The notes below the pieces were generated by a model that worked only from the letters and a program-made list of their open reading frames with translations, was not told the DNA's origin and did no database searches. This document shows positions 42,965-53,659 of a stretch of DNA of 64,000 nucleotides, one piece after another. The stretch comes from Seminavis robusta (taxonomy: Eukaryota; Bacillariophyta; Bacillariophyceae; Naviculales; Naviculaceae), in the NCBI GenBank assembly GCA_903772945.1, contig CAICTM010000001.1:186001-250000 (forward strand), written 5' to 3'. The position numbers and the translations under genes were made by a program. Position 1 is the stretch's first letter; every line of letters starts with the position of its first letter.

Positions 42965-44087
42965 CTATAGATCTTTTCGTGATGCCAATTCATAGGCATC
43001 ATACGAATCATCCCTGTCCAAAAGACCTCTCATTTCATTTCCAGCGTTGTTGTTGCCCTCTGATGCAGCACCTTGATTGTTATTTCCAACTCCAGCAGCA
43101 AGTCGATTGGTGTTGGCCTTGAATTGTTCGGCCATTTGAGATAGTTTGAATTTGGCCGAAGTCCCCATTTCTTTTTTGCATATTGATAATATTGGAAGAG
43201 AGAAAAATTGAGAATAGAAACAAATAGAGATTCGCTCGTGATATTTGTCTTCTGCAAACGTACCTGACAATTTTTCCATGATATTTGGCATTGGCATGGG
43301 TTGATGTCCTCGGGCCGTAAAACTAGCACGATTTGCCGCTTGCTGTTGTGCTTGCTGTTGTGCTGTTGCAGCTGCTTGATTTCCAGGACGACGCCCGGCC
43401 AAATGAGCAAAATCCGGATTTCGTCTCAGCTCTTCGGAAAACAATTGATCCTGCAGCATTCTCGCCAATGCTTCATCGGAATCCATAGTGGCTTGATCCG
43501 TACTAGTTTGCACCCGCAGGAAATCATCTGGCAATGTGGTGGGTGTGCCTCGTTTATTGTTGTTGTTGGTAGTAGCGGTGCTAGCAGCAGCAGCAGCAGC
43601 AGCTGGAGGAGCCGCTGCCGCATCGGCGGCTGGAGCTGCCGGTTGAGACGCATCCGCAAAACCACGCGTTCCTTGTGTGGACAGCTGACGAGCCAATTCT
43701 TCATCCAACGACGTATTCGTGGCATTATTGCTTCCGTTCTTGAGCTTGTCGAGTAGAGCCTGCGGATCCCCTCCTCCATGGCCAAGAAGGCATTCCACTG
43801 TGTTTTCCATGTGTCTTTTTTAGTTCCAAAAAAGAAAGAGCCACTGTCGTCAGCCTTCTTCTTCTTTTCACAGAGACACACGACGAACATTACAAGATGT
43901 CTCTTCTCGTTCGTTCGTTTCTGCCAAACGCAACACATGACAGGGAAACCAAACCAAACAAAACAAGAGCAACTGAAGGAACTTACCCTTGATAGTGACG
44001 CAACACAGTGTCCAAGGAGTCTCGTGTCCATGGATCACCGAACATGGCCTGCAAAGTGGACAACGCTTCTTCGTACGAAATCGACAT
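42965..44087 (-). CDS. CUE-domain ubiquitin-binding protein
   Basis: Three exons: 44087-43987, 43814-43264 and 43170-42965, with introns GTAAGT...AAAAAG and GTACGT...AAAAAG. Joining gives 285 residues. The first two exons build a CUE domain: MSISYEEALSTLQAMFGDP...VLRHYQG-HMENTVECLLGHGG, with the Met-Phe-Gly-x-Pro and terminal di-Leu surface that binds ubiquitin. Two short helices like UIMs follow (SLDEELARQLS; DSDEALARMLQDQL). The centre is Ala/Gln/Asn low-complexity. The end (SAKFKLSQMAEQFKANTNR) is similar to plant CUE proteins of unknown function. Probable role: ubiquitin-dependent sorting or degradation. Confidence 0.83.
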
Positions 44088-45390
44088 GGTGAAGTGTTTT
44101 GCTTGGGCTCAAGCAATCAATAAACAGTTAGTATTAGTTGTGAGGGTAATCAAGAATTCAATCAGTCGATCAATAGGTAAATCAATCAACAAAGGTGCCA
44201 GCACTGTCTCCTTCCGAATTGTTGAACGAATGATAAATCGAATCTGACTCTTGCTTCGGTGTTGATCGAGTTGATGCGAAAGGATCTTCTTCTCTTCTTC
44301 TCTTTGGGTTTCTTTCTGTGTGTCAGCGAGCATTGCCGTTTGTGGCGCGGGGTCGCGAAAAAAAGTTGGAGGGTCATGTGATTGTCATTTTTTCTTATGG
44401 GTGTTGCCGCCACTTTTATCAGGAAGCTTTATAGCTGTACAGTACTCATCACGAACTGGCTAGCTAGCTAGATCTAGAATCTGTTCGAGACGTCTCTCAT
44501 AACTCTGCCAAAGGATTGGATTTGTACCCTGGCTCCAGCGGGAAAAGGGCGAATGCTGGATTCAAAGATGCACAGCAGGGGCAACAAACCGCTTCTCTTG
44601 CTACGGTACGGTAAGGAGTGCCAGGGGCTAAAGGTCCGTATGCGTCATAATACGAGTGCCCAGACTGCAGAAAGGCATCATACTATAGTACACACAGCCC
44701 TTTCGGGGTTCATGCGTATTAGAACAGGAAAGCAGTCTACCATACCGTACCTTATCGGTACAGTCGTACGGTACCAGTATAACTACCGCACATGATTGAT
44801 CATTCGGTACTTGGCAACGGGAAGACCAACCACAAGGATCGACTCGACTCAGTTTCGTTGATGCCAGCCCCAAGAACTGCGCAGACCTACCGGTATAATG
44901 CATGATGCCTGCATTGGTACCGCCTGATTCGGATCAGACGGGATGAATGTGAGCTCGGAAAGCGTGAAGCCGAAACAATCCACTAGCGTATCAAAGCTTT
45001 GCCGGATAGCAATGGTCACGACGGGCAGCCCAAGCCCAAGGTGTAGCTTGACAAGTTCATGGGGCGAGGGTGAAAGACGAGATGCAACAGAGAAATAAGG
45101 GTTGGCTGGCGGTTCTATCTGTGTGGCTGATTGTACAATACGGTAGTCTCGCTTGGTGGTATTCTCTTGGTACAGTATTCATTCAAACGAGAGGACTCCG
45201 AGAGCATAAAGTAGGAGCAAGTGTGCGTCTAGAGGAATGTACCGCGGATCGGACTCGCACCTCTGCAGTCCTCTCGCTCCTCCTCATTCTTCATTCCTCT
45301 TCCAACAGCACCATGACGAGCAATGATAATGGCCACCTACAGATGGTTACTAGAGCTACACAAGTGCATTGCTCATGTTTTCGCTTTTGA
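44088..45390. other. Gene-poor stretch
   Basis: No gene was supported. A frame of 106 codons at 45070-45390 has a hydrophobic start but no other support. Clusters of GTACGGTAC / TACCGTAC words lie near 44602-44615 and 44740-44775. Confidence 0.45.
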
Positions 45391-45950
45391 GTAGATCAAT
45401 TAGACCGCTGCGGTCGCACTGGTGCTGTCCGTTCAGCCGTGGCTGTCGCCAAACAGCCTCGTTTAAATAGTAGTCACGAGTAGTAGACTCGTCACTCGTC
45501 ACTCTGTCCACTACTACAAGATCCCATCGGCTGTGCCACAAAGGCAGCATCCAAGAAGCATCGACAGTACTGTAACTGTGAAAGCAAATAACTCGAATAC
45601 GCTATGGTAGAAATGGCGGCTTGGCCGCAACCAGCCAGTACTGAACAAATCCTTTCCTCTCTATGGTACTAGTAAGGCACTGATGACGCCACAAATCAGC
45701 CATGCAATAAGAGCTCTTTTAAGAGCCACACAAAAAGACCTTTCGACCTACGTCTCCCAAGAAATTACAAGGAAGCTGTTTCGACCTGCGTTTCGGTTGG
45801 TTCTGTTTGAGTGTCAACGGTGATACAAGAGACTCATGTCATGAGGGACAGAATGTGTGTGACTTCCTTTGGAGCGCAACGGCCTTGAGAAAACGCAAAA
45901 AGGCCCTACAACAGAATTACGCGGAAGCTATGCCCAAAATTTTGGGACAC
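45391..45950. repeat. Left arm of a long diverged inverted repeat
   Basis: TAGACCGCTGCGGTCGCA at about 45397-45414 is the reverse complement of 57728-57745. The match weakens inward but returns at 45841-45945, whose reverse complement is recognisable at 56785-56900 (GGCCTTGAGAAAA, GGCCCTACAACAGA, TTACGCGGAAGCTATGCC). After subtracting the element inserted at 56921-57297, both arms have about the same length. It looks like an inverted second copy of the retrotransposon leader. Confidence 0.65.
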
Positions 45951-46189
45951 TGCGCTGGTTCGAAACTCACATCGATCACGTGAAACCACATCATGTTTGT
46001 GACTTCTCCCTCTGGAGCACAATGGCCTTGAGCAAATCTCCAAGAACTCCACACTGAAGAGATCCAGAACATGCCCAAATCAGAGGACTCCAGAATCAGG
46101 CCTGGAAAGCCTAGCAGAAATCCAAAACAGCTCCCATTCAGAGGACGTCAGAACAGAGTCAGGCCCGGAGCAGCACTCCAACAAAGTGG

Positions 46190-47010
46190 CCCAGCAGAAA
46201 TGCAAAACATGTCCCAATCAGAGGATGTCAGAACCAGGCCCGGAGCAGCACTCCACCAAAGTGGCACCAGCAGAAATGCAAAACATGTCCCAATCAGAGG
46301 ATGTCAGAACCAGGCCCGGAGCAGCACTCCACCAAAGTGGCCCAGCAGAAATGCAAAACATGTCCCAATCAGAGGATGTCAGAACCAGGCCCGGAGCAGC
46401 ACTCCACCAAAGTGGCCCAGCAGAAATGCAAAACATGTCCCATCAGAGGATGTCAGAACCAGGCCAGTGGGCCAGCAGAAATGCAAAACATGTCCCAATC
46501 AGAGGATGTCAGAACCAGGCCCGGAGCAGCACTCCACCAAAGTGGCCCAGCAGAAATGCAAAACATGTTCCCAATCAGAGATGTCAGAACCAGGCCCGGA
46601 GCAGCACTCCACCAGAGTGGCCCAGCAGAAATGCAAACATCCCATTCAGAGGATGTCAGAACAAGCCGCCGGAGCAGCACTCCACCAGAGTGGCCCAGCA
46701 GCAGAAATGCAAACATGTCCCATTCAGAGGATGTAGAACCAGGCCCGGAGCAGCACTCACCAGAGTGGCCCAGAGAGATCCAGAACATGTCCTCCATTAT
46801 TCGAGGAGTCAAAACCAGGCCGGAGCAGCATCCACCAAAGTGGCCCAGCAGAAATGCAAACATGTCCTATTCAGACGATGTCAGAACCAGGCCTGGAGCA
46901 GCACTCCACCAAAGCAGAATTGCAAAACATGTCCCAATCAGCGGATATCTGAACCAGGCCCAGAGCTGCACTCCACCAAAGTGGCCCAGCAGAGATCCAG
47001 AACATATCCT
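46190..47010. repeat. 75-bp tandem satellite array, degenerating outwards
   Basis: At least ten copies of a 75-bp unit containing CAGAGGATGTCAGAACCAGG, CCGGAGCAGCACTCCACC and AAAGTGGCCCAGCAGAAATG. Copies near 46211, 46287, 46362 and 46437 are 75-76 bp apart; later ones are shortened or carry indels. The unit length is a multiple of three, so long frames run through it in all three phases, but indels break each one. I treat it as satellite, not as a gene. Related, more diverged text extends to about 47.6 kb. Confidence 0.88.
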
Positions 47011-49019
47011 AGAATCAGGCCCACATTGAGGAGATCCAGAACAGTTTCCAGTAAGAGAGGGCCTCAGCATCATGCCAGGAGCAGCACTCCTGCTCCAACA
47101 AAGTGGTGGTACAGACCACTCTATGATGTACACTGAATAGATCTCGAACAGTCCGAATCAGAAAGGGCATCAGACTCATACCCAGAGCAGCCCTCCAATG
47201 AGTGGCTCAGCCATGCAGAATCGTCACTCAACCATCTTGGGGTGGGCCTCACAGACGAACACAAACTCGAAACACCCTCCAGGAGCAGAAAACCTCCTCC
47301 ACCAAAGGGTCACTCAGCCAACCCCGGCAGGCAACAGATCCTAAATGTGTGAAATTTGAAGAACCCTCCCCCCCACACAAGTGCACCAAGTCCGGCACCA
47401 ACCGCAAGACCAACCAGCATATCCACAGTAGCAGTGGCCCAGCCAGCATTGATCCAAGGAGCAGACCACACCACCCTGAAGAGATTCAGAACATGTCCCA
47501 GTCACTCCACCAAAGTGGCCCAGCAGTGATCCAAGGAGCAGACCACTCCAGCAAATCTCCAAAAAGCAGACACACTCCACACTAAAGAAATCCAAAACAT
47601 GGCCTGCGGCACTACCACTATCAGGCCCAGAGCAAACCAACTCCACAAATGGAACAGTACCCTAAGAGTGCCTTGGCTCCAACTGGATCAGTGGGGCATC
47701 CAGAGTCATGCCCACGATGCTGCCCCCCCCCCAGACGCCTGTCCCAACAAGTCAGAGTCCTCGCACTACGGGTCCCCCAGCACCAGCCAGCAGTCCCTCC
47801 ACTGAGAATCCGAGCACAGGAATTCCAGTTGACACTGTCGCCCAGTACCAACACACCAACAGCTGAAGCCCCGAGCATGCTTGGAATCCCACAATGGCGG
47901 AACCTGTCACTGTGATCCCCACGATGGTCAGTCCAATCACTGACAGTGTTGCGAGTGTCTTCCATAAGCTCAATCTCAGTTGGCTGGTGATCCCAAATCT
48001 GCCACCAGCTCTGTACTGGAGACATCCAGGCTGCTGGGAACACCACTTGAATTGCCACAACCCAGCACCAGCCTGAGACTGTGCAAATCTGAGTGGACCT
48101 GCTGCAAATTAGCCACTCTGGCAGTTACAGAGTCTTCATCTGGTTCCACCGGCAGGATTTTGGTTTTACACTCCAGCCTCCCCTGGTGTCTCACTGATCC
48201 ACACTTTGAAACCACCAGTTCCAAATCTATTCAAAGCCCAAGAGCTGATCCACCTCGATGATCAGAACTAGCATCAATGACAGGGTAGACCCTTTGGCCA
48301 ACCCCTAAGGCTCCCCAGGTGCGACCTCTGATCCAACTATTTTGGGCCCCCACAGTACAGGCAGCTCCAGCACTACGGGCCCGAGCTCCTTGTTGGCTAG
48401 CACGGTTGGCCCCAACAAAGCTGTTCCCCGTACAGACAAACCATGTCCTCAAGTACTGCTAGGAGCCCCGGCCCTAGCAGTCCATCCACCGCCAGCCCAA
48501 GCGCAGTAAATTCCAGCACCAATTTGGTGGTCCCTGATCTGCCACCAACTCTGTACTAATCACCAGACCCCATCAGATCTCAACCTTCAAAATATGTCTT
48601 GATTGATCAGCACTAGCGCCAATGCAAGAGTGGATCCCCTGACCAACCTCTGGGGCTCCCTTGGATCCACAAAATTTTGCTGGTCTCTCTACACTAGCAC
48701 CATCTACTCTCCCAAAAGCCTGTGCAAGCTGGTCCACCTAAATGATCAGCACGAGCATCAATGACAGGGTACACATCATGTCAAACTCCTGGCAAGTGCA
48801 CAGAGCACCAACAGCTTTGATACCAAGCACCCTGGGCACAATACCCTTATCAACCAAGATCCCAAGTTCTGATGAATTGGCATTGGGGTTTTTCTCACAA
48901 GAGCTCAGCACTGGAGCTATTGGAACCACTGGCATCCGCCCCCAGTTACCAGAAGCAACTTCTATTCCTGGTTGAGTCAGTCCCGTCTGTTCTTCACCGC
49001 TCCCACTCTAGTACTGCCA
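47010..49019. other. Degenerate repeat DNA
   Basis: Pro/Ser/His-rich frames here have indels and no domain. A dispersed pair of about 38 bp (ATGATCAG...GCATCAATGACAGGGTA) lies at about 48257-48284 and 48741-48770. Composition is continuous with the array on the left. Confidence 0.5.
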
Positions 49020-49130
49020 TTTTGGTAGCACTTCACCACTCCAGAGCAGCCCTCACAACTGTATGAGTCTACTCTGTCTACCCGGCCTGAGAGATGCACG
49101 TGGAACCTTCTATGGCACAGATTGGAACAT

Positions 49131-49194
49131 GGTCCTAACCCTCAGCTGTGTGCAAGTGGTACCATTGGCCCCAATGACACAGCTGTGAGAACTC
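49131..49194 (-). repeat. B2 repeat of split direct repeats
   Basis: A 64-bp sequence beginning GGTCCTAACCCTCAGCTGTG, repeated in the same orientation with three substitutions at 49610-49673 (B1). Confidence 0.85.
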
Positions 49195-49227
49195 AGTTAC
49201 AGGAAACAAAGGGTGAGGTGGGTTGGG

Positions 49228-49415
49228 ATAGAAAAAGTCTCAGCACTGTACTGTGGCTCTATTAGCCATTCTGTAGGTTACATTTTCACCATTGCTCTGG
49301 TGCGTTGGAAGAAGGAATGAGTCCTCTTCTTCAAAAGAGGGCTGAGGCTCCACGGAGAGAGCTCAAGCGAACCGTTCCTCTTAGACGCACACTTGCCTCT
49401 ACTTTGTGCTCTTGG
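49228..49415 (-). repeat. A2 repeat of split direct repeats
   Basis: Begins ATAGAAAAAGTCTCAGCACT and is repeated in the same orientation at 57757-58015 (A1). The shared text includes CTATTAGCCATTCTGTAGGT, GCGTTGGAAGAAGGAATGAG and AGACGCACACTTGCCTCTAC. It lies between B2 and B1. Confidence 0.85.
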
Positions 49416-49609
49416 ACTATAATGCTGGCGGCAAAGCAACGACAGATTATAGCCAGACTCATAAAGCTAGGTGGGCAAGCTAGCAATGACATTGTAGGAA
49501 CCTACATGGCTATTGTCTACCCCTGTCTACACTATGGCTAGAGCTACGAGCTGGAGTACTAAGTGGTTTGGGCTCAAGGCTATAGAGCTTTTAGTGCTAC
49601 TATTGCTTT

Positions 49610-49673
49610 GGTCCTAACCCTCAGCTGTGTGCAAGTGGTGCCATAGGCCCCAATGACGCAGCTGTGAGAACTC
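49610..49673 (-). repeat. B1 repeat of split direct repeats
   Basis: Direct copy of 49131-49194. In element orientation (minus strand) it follows the recombinase gene and precedes A2. Confidence 0.85.
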
Positions 49674-49900
49674 CATGGTGCTCCATGCTCGGAGAGAGAG
49701 TTGGATTGGAACGATCCGTGCCATGGAAGGTTCCACGTGCAACTCTCAAGCCGGGTAGACAGAGTAGACTCAGGCAGAGTAAAAAGCTACTCTGGAGTAA
49801 TGAACTGCTACAAGCTCTGATTGCTGTAGACAGACAGAGCGATAGCAGAGAATTCAGTAGTAGGAAATCTGTTGGATTGCTAAATACAGCTTAAACTACC

Positions 49901-50930
49901 CTATGCCAATGGGGCACAAGTTTGGAGTAGTGTGGGGCCAGTGATTGCCCGAAAAGGAATATGCTGTGACATCTTGAGAGATAGGCCTGTGGAGAAGGCA
50001 CTAATCTGCTCATGAATATAGCAAAGAAATGTGTTGGAGCGCCAACGACCTTGAATTGGATGGTGAGTGGATCCACACCATTCAAATGCATGGCCATTGC
50101 TCCTCCAGCTCGGAGCGAATGGCTGCTAATATCTCGCTTCGTGTACCCTATTTCTGGAGTATACAATTGCAGCAGGGCAGCAGCTTCCTTGAGGGTTGTG
50201 TTGATCTCGGTTGGAGAAACATACTAATGGGACAGATTTCGACTGATATAGTATGTGTAGATTGGTGTGTCAAGACCACCACCATTGCTCATAATGTGAT
50301 AAATCCGTCGTGCTAGTGCTTTGACTGGGCTGTATCTGGTTCCAGTGCATTCTTGACGGATGAGAGCTCCTTTGACACCGTTCTTTTGGTTGGGGATCGA
50401 GATGGTAGCTTCGGTAGCTTGGAGAAGGAGTGGGATTGACGCCGTATGGGGTATACGATGATGGTTGCTATCTTTGAGGATGACATCACCGACACGGAAA
50501 GGGATGGTTTGCTTCGTTCCTTGGCTTTTGGGTGGTTTTGTGTACTCGCCCACTCGAAGGAGGAAATAGAAAGCTATGCAGACCAGGTCCGCAATGGCAA
50601 GAGCTTTGGCTCTACTCCTGGCAGTCTGCTTTCGGCGTGGGGAGGGGGTAACACGTCGATAGTTTGTGGCTTCATCCAAAATTGTTTCAGTAATGGAAAC
50701 TGGAACAGCATAGTGAGGCTCAGTGGGTGGGTCTTCTTTGGTGTACCCACGCAGTTGACGCTCTAAGAGCTTTTTGTAGTGTTTTCTGGAGCCATCGATG
50801 TGTGTGGGCGGGTTAGGCCAGCCAGTTGGAAGGCGTTGCAATGGCCGCAAGCGTCTTTGACAGAGCCAACTCTGACTCGATGGCCACGACCTGCCCCGCC
50901 ATGTCGAATTGCTTCAGCATAGGCATGGAG
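49901..50930 (-). pseudogene. Tyrosine recombinase of the DIRS/PAT element, frameshifted
   Basis: Recombinase homology runs through at least three frames. N-terminal part (about 50930-50830): LHAYAEAIRHGGAG...AFQLAGLTRP. Core (to 50224): HYKKLLERQLRGYTKEDPP, then box I with Arg in FYFLLRVGEYTKPP. Next frame (50166-50060): the H-x-x-R box in DISSHSLRAGGAMAMHLNG. Last frame (to the TAG at 49901-49903): GRWRSNTFLCYIHEQ with the nucleophilic Tyr. All catalytic residues survive, but spread over different frames, so no intact enzyme is encoded here. It replaces the integrase of LTR elements. Confidence 0.8.
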
Positions 50931-52770
50931 CCATTGGACTGGTCATGGTCGTGCATTGGTCCTTGAACTGTTGCTTGGAGAAATGGGTCCAATCACGTTC
51001 TTGGCACCAGCATTCCTGATTCCAAATCGACGCTGGGGCTTGGCAGTCGCATCCACGACGCGTTGGCTGCGGCTTGCGCAGCAGAATGGAAAAGACGCGC
51101 TGTTGGAGCTTGTTGTGGAGGCGGAAGTTGAGCCAAGAGGCTCCCTGTGTAAGTGGGAACGAATCATTGAAATGGGCAATAAAGGTGAGATCATCAAGAT
51201 TGAAATTGCCCTTGACACCAGTGTCCCGAAAAGACCTGCTGGCTAGATCTGCCTGGGGGTTGTCTTCGCCTCTGATTGATAATGGAATCAGAGGAGATGC
51301 CTTGTTTTGAAACAGTCGCAGTGCCAGAGCCGGGGCAAGTTGCTGGCCTACCACAGATTTTTTGCTGCTCATTTTGCTTGTCCAGGAAACCGCTGAAGTA
51401 TTATCACACCATAGAGCTGTATGGGTGTGTGCCATGGGGACAAGTTGCTCCAATAGAAGGTATGCCAGGAGAACCCCTGCCATCTCCAGATCATTGATTG
51501 TAAGATAGCCATTTGGTTCATCATGAAATGCATCCACGACTTCTTCAGGCCACTGCACTCGCCAAACCAAAGGGGGGATTTGCTGGTGGCCTGATAGCCA
51601 AATCCCTCCAGCGCCATATTTACAGGCGTCACAAAAGCCTATGTAGGCAGGGAAATTTGGGACCAATTGGCGGCAGTCAATGGGCTCGTCCACCATGGCT
51701 CTGAGGGCTTGTTGGCAGTCCAGGAGAGCCTGATGTTGGGGGGACTGTGGATGGATGTGCACTTTGCCACCTGGGTTTGCACTTTTCAGGCAGTGGTACA
51801 ATGGAGTGATGAATGCTTGTTTGGTTGGAAAGCCAAGGGTAGCATGCTGTAGTTTTCCAACAATGGACTGAAACTCTGTAGTGGCACATGACTTGTGGCG
51901 GATGAGATTTCGGATCGTACGGAGCATTTTCTCAATCTTTGGAGTAGGAAGTTGCATGGTACGTTTCACTCCATCAAAAATCCATCCAAGGATTTCCTTC
52001 AGCACATCCCACACACCTTCGCGATCAACAATGAGCTTCTTTTGTGAGACAGGGTTCTCCCCAGCATGTCCAGTGATATCAGGGGTTGGAAAGAGCTCAT
52101 GGACGGCATGCAATAGGGCTCGGGAGTGATGTCGCACCATAGCCTCATCAGTGCTTTGTAGGAGGGCACAGTAGTCGTCCACATACACTTCAAAAAGGTA
52201 GAAGAGTTTGTGTAGACGTCGGTCAAAGGTTTCTTTTGACCAGTGTTGGGGTGAACCAAGACGGTGGAGAATGCTTGTGTCGACCATCTTATCTTCCAAA
52301 GGATGAGCTGGGAGGGATGGGATAACTCGAAGCCGTTCTGCAACATCCCTGCCTGTCTCTGTAGCGGCGCAGAAGAATGGAGGGCTTGAGATCCAGCCCA
52401 TTTGCAATGCAGCTGGAACAACAATCATGATTTCATCCGATGGATCAGCTGGTGGTAATGTATAGCAGAAGGTCTCTTCATGTGCCTCTGGCACACACAT
52501 CCTCCAAAACCCATCCTTGATATCTAGCTTGCAAAAGAGCAGTGGACCATCTTCTTCTGGAGCCGAGGCGACATGGTAGATGATCCGTGGCAGAGTTGCT
52601 CCCAGCTGAGTCATTGCTTTGAGGGGAGCAACAGATGGGTCTGTGAGAGTGTTGACAGAGTCCCGATATGTTTGTCCTCGGCGCCCTTGGCCTTTCTGGG
52701 ATAGGTCAAGAATAAGCCGGTAGAGACGGGACTTGTGGGGGATGGCAGCCAGGCAGGGGACTGATTTTGG
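50914..52770 (-). pseudogene. Reverse transcriptase-RNase H of the DIRS/PAT element
   Basis: The longest frame (from the ATG at 52614) gives 566 residues, and homology extends upstream in the same frame to about 52770 (PCLAAIPHKSRLYRLILDLSQ), where the N-terminal part continues in another frame. RT motifs: LLFCKLDIKDGFWRM with the first catalytic Asp, ALQMGWISSPPFFCAAT, and FEVYVDDYCALLQ with the YVDD box. RNase H follows: AYIGFCDACKYGAGGIWL, LTINDLEMAGVLLAYLL, LWCDNTSAVSW and DNPQADLASRSF, giving the D-E-D-D set. No protease or integrase is present, as expected for the class. The C-terminal 60 residues are Cys-containing and overlap the start of the recombinase in another frame. Confidence 0.88.
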
Positions 52771-53539
52771 TATGAGCTTTCAAACCATCTTGGATCTGTT
52801 GGCGAAGGATTTTCCAGGGGACGAGCTTGGCAAAACCCTGTTCAACCTTTTCCAAAGCTTCAGCTCTCACTGCAGCTGCGGCTTCCGGGGCTCTGGCAGA
52901 TGGGTGTGCACCATACTGAACTGCTTCATCTAACTGTTCCAATGACCAGTTTTCCTCAAGGGCAACTGGACAACCTTCCATTGCATACTGTTTCAGGAGA
53001 GGGCCAGCAGGGTGTGACTGTGCGATCTGGCCAGGACACATGAGACCTCTTTTTGGAACCTGATGTTGGGACTTACTCTGTTGATCTGTTAGGTGCTGTA
53101 GGATTTGTTTGTCTGAAAGTGGGATGCCTCCAACTGGTGAACTAATTGACTTCGGAATCTGATTATTGTGAAGCCGTTGCTTGTTCTTCTTTTCTTCAAG
53201 GGCAGCACGAAGCAACTGACTGGTCTTGGCTTTGGGTGGGTTGACTGGTGCTTTTGTGTGGCTGCTGTTGGCGTGGAGGTTTGGCTTGGCCACAGATGGA
53301 GTTAGTTTGGGTGGGTTCCATGTCTGCAGTGGCTTGGGAAGTGGAGCAGATTTGAGAGGGGGAAGTCCTGGTGGCCTTGCCTGATGGGCCGTGTGGACTC
53401 GGACTGTTGTTGGAGGTTTTTGAGTTTGGGACTGTGGTCCAAATTTGGATGCTTTGGACTTCTGAGCATTGGATTTTTGTGTGGGTAGAAACTGACTGGT
53501 TGTATGAGAAGAATGTGTGGTAGTGGTGATAGAGATCAT
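52706..53539 (-). pseudogene. N-terminal part of the DIRS/PAT pol frame
   Basis: A 277-codon frame starting at 53539. The first 130 residues are Ser/Thr/Pro/Lys/Gln-rich and disordered. The rest (ENWSLEQLDEAVQYGAHPSA...FAKLVPWKILRQQIQDGLK) looks like the spacer usually found before the RT fingers in DIRS-like elements. It loses frame near 52735-52770, where the RT reading continues in the next phase, so it is most likely the 5' half of a broken RT gene rather than a separate protein. Confidence 0.6.
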
Positions 53540-53659
53540 TGGTGAACATACTGTGTGTTGACTGACAGAGAGGGCTTTTGTAGTGTGCTTTGTGCTAATG
53601 AAAGGGGGGTGATTGATGGTGCGAAGAGTGGTTGTGGTACTAGTGTCTAACTGAGAGAG

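Larger units (their letters stand above)
49020..49818. repeat. Fold-back structure around the retrotransposon 3' end
   Basis: TGAGTCTACTCTGTCTACCC at 49064 and its inverse ending at 49772 are the best-matched parts of an inverted repeat of about 100 bp per arm (49020-49122 and 49714-49818). The arms enclose the B2, A2 and B1 direct repeats. Confidence 0.75.

Noticed and set aside
45070-45390. 106-codon frame with hydrophobic start
   Set aside because: Only the first 35 residues look like a signal or membrane segment; the rest has no support.
46071-47136. Long frames of 221-316 codons encoding EQHSTKVAQQKCK-like repeats
   Set aside because: They are open because the satellite unit is 75 bp; indels break every phase and there is no flanking unique coding sequence.
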